Shown: piece after piece, positions 59,922-64,000 of the stretch
Position numbering within the stretch: the stretch's first letter is position 1
How the letters are laid out: each line of letters opens with the position of its first letter
Translations under genes and position numbers: made by a program
Notes under the pieces: generated by a model
Database searches by the model: none
What the model was told of the DNA's origin: nothing
The model's input: the letters and a program-made list of their open reading frames with translations, nothing else
Assembly (NCBI RefSeq): GCF_954871325.1
Contig: NC_088775.1
Location: forward strand, 80,205,561 to 80,269,560
Origin: Gordionus sp. m RMFG-2023
Taxonomy: Eukaryota; Nematomorpha; Gordioida; Chordodea; Parachordodidae
Direction: 5' to 3'
DNA: 64,000 nucleotides

Positions 59922-60239
59922 GCTGAGGATATTCAGCAGATAGAATAATTTTTAATTTCCTCTTAAAATGTGTGGAAAATCCTATGAGGTTGAGAAGTAT
60001 GATTTCAGGATTTCTATCTTGATGAAATAAATAGTAAAGATATATATATTGCGTGTTAAATTACGTAACAAATAATGTTCATTTGCCAGTATATTCAAAG
60101 ATATGGTAGCAGAATAAATGAAATGGAAGATGATCGTATGAACAAGTGAGGAGTATAATAAAGAAGAAGGAATATTACAATATCATAATAACTCAGAGTG
60201 TGATAATAAGTGTAACAAATGTTGAATATGCGCGTATGA

Positions 60240-60480
60240 AATTTTTAAAAGATGCAATATGCATACAAGTGACACTAATTTATTGGCATATGAATACATT
60301 TTAACTTTGTCATTTACGCAAATTAATTGCGAGAAAACATTTAGTAAATTGAAAATTACAAAAATAAGCTGAGATCTAATATTGACCAAGAAAAATTAGA
60401 AGCGTTTTTAATGATGTCAGTTGAATGAGAACCATTGGCGCAGATTGAACTAGAAGATATTCCTGTATATTTGCTTAAAG
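60240..60480 (+). pseudogene. hAT transposase C-terminal relic of the outer element
   Basis: It reads LLAYEYILTLSFTQINCEKT then FSKLKIT. After a frame change come LRSNIDQEKLEAFLMMSVE-like words. This is the ERSFSKLK...LRSTM..ERL block of ZMYM/TTF-type hAT transposases. It is older and more decayed than the hAT inserted beside it. Confidence 0.6.
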
Positions 60481-61010
60481 GTTCAAAATTAATGAGAGAT
60501 TTATTAACGTAAAAATTATATATTTCCTTAATTCTTTTATTTGAATTTTATTAATATCTATTTACAATATGATCGGTGCCTGATTTTATAAGTGCAGCAA
60601 TTTTATACGCTGTAATATTGTATAACTGCAATAATTATATGTGTAAAATCAATAGATTTGATATATTAAGTATGTATTTTTATATTTAACAGATGTATGA
60701 TTTGATTTTATAGTGCAATATCGTTATAAATCTAATATAAAAAAATATATATGTGCAATGAATATTATTTTATATTGGTAGTGAATATGATTTTAGATGT
60801 GCATTTTTTAAAAATAAATTATAAATACTATTCTTTTTTTTACTAAAAATGTAAATCTTTTGAACTTATTTTCAAAAATAAGAAGTAATAAAAATCATGT
60901 AAATCGAAGAAGCCATATAAGGGAAGGGGGCGAAGCCCCCATATAAATGAGGCCGCTATAAAAAAATGTCCACGAGGCCGTACCGTCGCCAGTCCGCCCC
61001 TGGACACAAC

Positions 61011-62600
61011 TAGACCTGATCAAAAAACCACGTCCCATAAAACTTTCTCAAAATTTTGCCATTTATTTCTATTGCAATTTAATAATAATGTCTTAAATTT
61101 AATTTTATATTTAGAATAGAATTTAAATTTGTGATAGAAAATCATATTGAATAAAATTTAAAATAGAGATGCTTGGAAATTTTTTAATTTTAAATATGGG
61201 GTAGACATTGGCCTGAAATTTTTTTTTGGCCTGATCAAAAAACCAAGTCCCATGCAACTATCATAAAATTTTGCCATTTATTTCTATATAATAATGTCTT
61301 AAATTTAACTTTATATTCCATTTATTTCTATTGTAATTTAATAACAATATCTTAAATTTAATTTTATATTTAGAAAAAAATTTAAATATGTGATAGAAAA
61401 CATATTAGGTAATAAAATAGATATGCTTGAAAATTTTTTAATTTTAAATATGGACCAGACATTGGCCTGAAATTTCTCAAACCTAGCCAACCCATAATAA
61501 TTTTGTAATTTTTTCCCAAGCCTGGAGATAGATAAATCTCTGAAAACCATATTGTTGGGAAAATTTTCTCAAGCCCCCCAAAGACTATAATAATTTTTGT
61601 TGTAAATGTTAGATTTAATTTGCATAAAGATTTCTTTTGGATTTTGTTGTACTTTATATGTAATTTGCATAAAGAATTCTTGTGGATTTATTGTTATAAC
61701 GCGTGATAAAAAGATTATATTTGAATAGTTATGATTAGTTATAAGAAGATTGAAAAGAGTATAAAAAGGCCAATTTTGACGATACAAATAATCTTTTGTT
61801 TTATTTTATTAATTTTTGTATTTTATTTTAATTTTATTTTTCTTTTTCTTTTTTATGATTTTACTATTATAATTTTGTTAATTTGATAATGTTATAATTT
61901 TGAATAAAGACTTAAAGTTGATTTTATGATTTTGTGATTCCTAATTATTATTAATTTCCTTTTTATATATATATTTGTTTTCTATTTTTATATTTAGGTT
62001 TTGATGCATAATGACAATCTTGTCATTGTGACAATTTTGTTAGTTGAGAACTGAAATAAAATATATAAAAGTCATAATTCATTTAAAAATAAAATCAAAA
62101 TATGAAAGTTGCATGGGCTTGATTTTTTTAATCAGGCCTGGCGGATTTCTGCAAAAAAAATTTTCATGCGAATGTCTACCCCATATTTAAAATTAAAAAA
62201 TTTTCAAGCATTTCTATTTTATATTTTACCCAATATGATTTCTATCACAAATTTAAATTTTATTCTAAATATAAAATTAAATTTAAGACATTTTTATTAA
62301 ATTACAATAAAAATAAATGGCAAAATTTTATGAAAGTTGCATGGGACTTGGTTTTTTTGATAAGGCCTGGCTATGTCTGCAAAAAAAAATTTTCAGGCCA
62401 ATGTATAACCCATATTTAAAATTGAAAAATCTTAAAGCTTCTCTATTTTAAATTTTATCCAATATGATTTCCATCACAAATTTAAATTTTGATATTTCTA
62501 ATTAAAATTCAAAAATCTTAAAGCTTCTCTATTTAAAATTTTATCCAATATGATTTCCATCACAAATTTAAATTTTGATATTTCTAAAAGGTATACATTG
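61011..62600. repeat. Opposed arrays of a ~260-bp repeat around a T-rich centre
   Basis: Units containing AGATGCTTGGAAATTTTTTA, ATGGGGTAGACATTGGCCTG and CAAGTCCCATGCAACT run rightward from 55419 (interrupted by the 5.5-kb hAT) to about 61560. They reappear in reverse orientation from 62094 to 62600. They share modules (CTCAAGCC, CCCATAATAATTTTG) with the tandem array at 27480-29900. Open frames here are repeat shadows. Confidence 0.75.
61608..61930. promoter_or_regulatory. TATA-box and polyadenylation-like stretch, possible solo-LTR fossil
   Basis: Between the opposed arrays are two near-copies of TAATTTGCATAAAGA (48 bp apart), then TATAAAAAGGCC at about 61758 and AATAAAG at about 61902. This order resembles a solo LTR or a simple promoter with a poly(A) signal. 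No matching terminal duplication is visible and no transcript can be inferred. Confidence 0.25.
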
Positions 62601-62653
62601 CAACAATTTTACCTCTTTTCTCCTAAATTTTAATATTTATATAAAATTTATTA

Positions 62654-62713
62654 ATAAAGTTTATTTAGTACCATACACACAAACTAAACAATTACCCTTC
62701 AACTCCGTGCTAG
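62654..62713 (+). mobile_element. Helitron-type 3' end (plus strand)
   Basis: The text ACACAAACTAAACAATTACCC followed by CTCCGTGCTAG and T mirrors the minus-strand end at 55366 (ACACAAACTAACTAATTACC then AGCTAG T). Its hairpin is no longer a clean stem. The 5' end is not found. Confidence 0.45.
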
Positions 62714-62792
62714 TATGGTAATAAACGGCAAAATTTTAAAAATATCAGCTATTAATTAATATATATAATTAATATTTTAAATTTAATTATAT

Positions 62793-62870
62793 TCAAGTTG
62801 GTGCATGCTTAAAACATACGCCTTTGAAATGGGAGGTTTGTGGTTCGACTCTCGTAGTGAGCAAAAAAAG
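62793..62870 (+). repeat. tRNA-like sequence with A-rich tail, possible SINE head
   Basis: An A-box-like AGTTGGTGCATGC, a CTTTGAA anticodon-loop-like segment and a strong B box TGGTTCGACTCTC are in order and at tRNA-like spacing. They are followed by AAAAAAAGGAAAAAAATAA. The acceptor and T stems do not pair well, so a functional tRNA is unlikely. Confidence 0.4.
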
Positions 62871-63065
62871 GAAAAAAATAACACTCCTTAAATTTTAAAT
62901 ACATTAGGAAGATACGAAAACGATTATGTTTTGATTAAAGAGATTATATATATTAGATATCTATAAAATAACTTATAAACAGAATAAAATATAAACCATA
63001 TTAGAAAGGAACAGCTGAGTAAGAAAATAAAAAAAGGAATAGCCGAGTAAGAAAATATTTATTAA

Positions 63066-63428
63066 GGCTGTGTCCTAAATCTAAGAAATAAATTTATAAA
63101 TTTTGAAGAAAAAAATAACAAGCTATTTTTAATGTAAAAATAAAATAGTGTTCAAAATCATTTTTCGTCATTTATATATTTTTTTTTTTAAAAAATAAAT
63201 TTAAATAAAAAAATTTCAAATTTTATTTATTTGGGTAATTCTTATGAAAAAACTAGCAAGTAATATTAAATTTCATATTTTATTCTCGTTATTTTGTTTT
63301 TATTTCGCTTTTTTTGGTTTTTTGGATATGTTTTTTTCTTTGGAAAATTTTGGACATGTTTCATAATTTTATTAATTTAAAAAATTTATACATTTTGAAA
63401 TTTTTTTCAAAACATTTAGGGCACAGCC
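63066..63428. mobile_element. PIF/Harbinger-like MITE, 363 bp
   Basis: The ends are GGCTGTGTCCTAAAT and ATTTAGGGCACAGCC, 14 of 15 bases complementary. TAA flanks both sides (63063-63065 and 63429-63431), the 3-bp target type of PIF/Harbinger. It has no coding frame. Bases 63432-64000 hold nothing I recognise. Confidence 0.7.
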
Positions 63429-64000
63429 TAAAAAAATAAACTATTTAAAATAAAAATTTTAACTTCACGAAAGTGCGTTTACTTACCACACCCAATTAGG
63501 TTTATACTTTATTTAGTCTTATACTTGCATAATTTATATATTATTATATAATTTCCCTATTTTTTAAATGTAAGATGTTAAATGATAATCAAATTCAAAT
63601 ATTTACTTTTATTTATAATTTCCTTATTTTACATAGGGTTTACCAAAATAATATATGGAAATAAAATAGACATTTTTCAAAATAAATTAAAATGTGTATG
63701 TTTATTTCATTACTCATCTAATTAGCGTATTTAAGCTACCGCTACTGAAAAATTATTGGGGAAATAATAGCTATTTTTATATAAAATAAGCGTCGATAAT
63801 GATAGAAAATATATAGGCCGCTATTTTTCAATTACTAATTTAGGTATTCTTTATAAACGGATGTAGTATTTGGTTAAGATTGTTGGCAAAGAGATATGAT
63901 TTACCAAATTAAATAATTTTTGAATATAATATATAAAAAAAAGTAGTAAGAATTTTCTTAAATTGTCAAGTTATGACACATCTTATATATCGTCGCCTGA

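Larger units (their letters stand above)
55493..61002. mobile_element. Large hAT, split by an RTE LINE and a younger hAT; 8-bp TSD
   Basis: The ends are CAGGGGCGGACTGGC and GCCAGTCCGCCCCTG, perfectly complementary over 15 bp. The flanks are GACACAAC at 55485-55492 and 61003-61010. Subterminal GAGGCCG motifs occur three times at the left and at least twice at the right, and a perfect GGGGGCGAAGCCCCC stem lies at 60925-60939. Its own transposase is a relic (60240-60480). The target is a 260-bp repeat unit belonging to a Helitron-like array. Confidence 0.9.

Overview
The window is very AT-rich eukaryotic DNA with GT-AG introns, many of only 42-48 nt. The two host genes I recognise (a PRMT1-type arginine methyltransferase and a PAK1IP1/Mak11-type WD40 protein), together with LINE, hAT, piggyBac, Tc1/mariner and Helitron relics, point to an AT-rich invertebrate animal. 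Tiny introns next to heavy transposon load would fit several parasitic lineages, but I cannot name the species. Most open frames over 60 codons are pieces of transposons or chance frames. The two real host genes are split into short exons, so a plain ORF scan largely misses them.

Layout. 1-5061: GA-rich simple repeat, a 49-bp tandem duplication and a 1.2-kb hAT MITE with an 8-bp target duplication. 5062-15213: a complete nine-exon PRMT1-like gene (+, 359 aa) whose 6.6-kb intron 6 carries two LINE copies in head-to-head orientation. 15757-19846: a complete seven-exon PAK1IP1-like gene (-, 396 aa), tail to tail with the first. 20240-26480: retroelement scraps, MITEs and a decayed piggyBac with intact TTAA sites. 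26481-33733: a Helitron full of tandem repeats (-), then a second hAT MITE split by another Helitron (+).

33734-39350: RTE LINE pieces, one of them split by a hAT that itself holds another hAT and a piggyBac relic. 39351-45826: Tc1-type MITE, an unrecognised small split gene (about 41041-42286) and a third LINE copy. 45827-51586: a 5.76-kb inverted-repeat structure with 1.75-kb arms and an unclassified 2.25-kb centre. 51587-64000: more relics, a perfect 174-bp tandem duplication, and a nest of transposons. In that nest an outer hAT (55493-61002) holds an RTE LINE and a nearly intact hAT (57167-59921); the outer hAT lies between two opposing Helitron-type 3' ends (55366 and 62713). A PIF/Harbinger-like MITE follows.

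The host genes share no pathway beyond being housekeeping genes. PRMT1 methylates arginines in histone H4 and RNA-binding proteins; PAK1IP1/Mak11 acts in 60S ribosome assembly. The window is most useful as a layered transposition history: nine or more insertions can be ordered from target-site duplications, split elements and an empty site in a paralogous copy.
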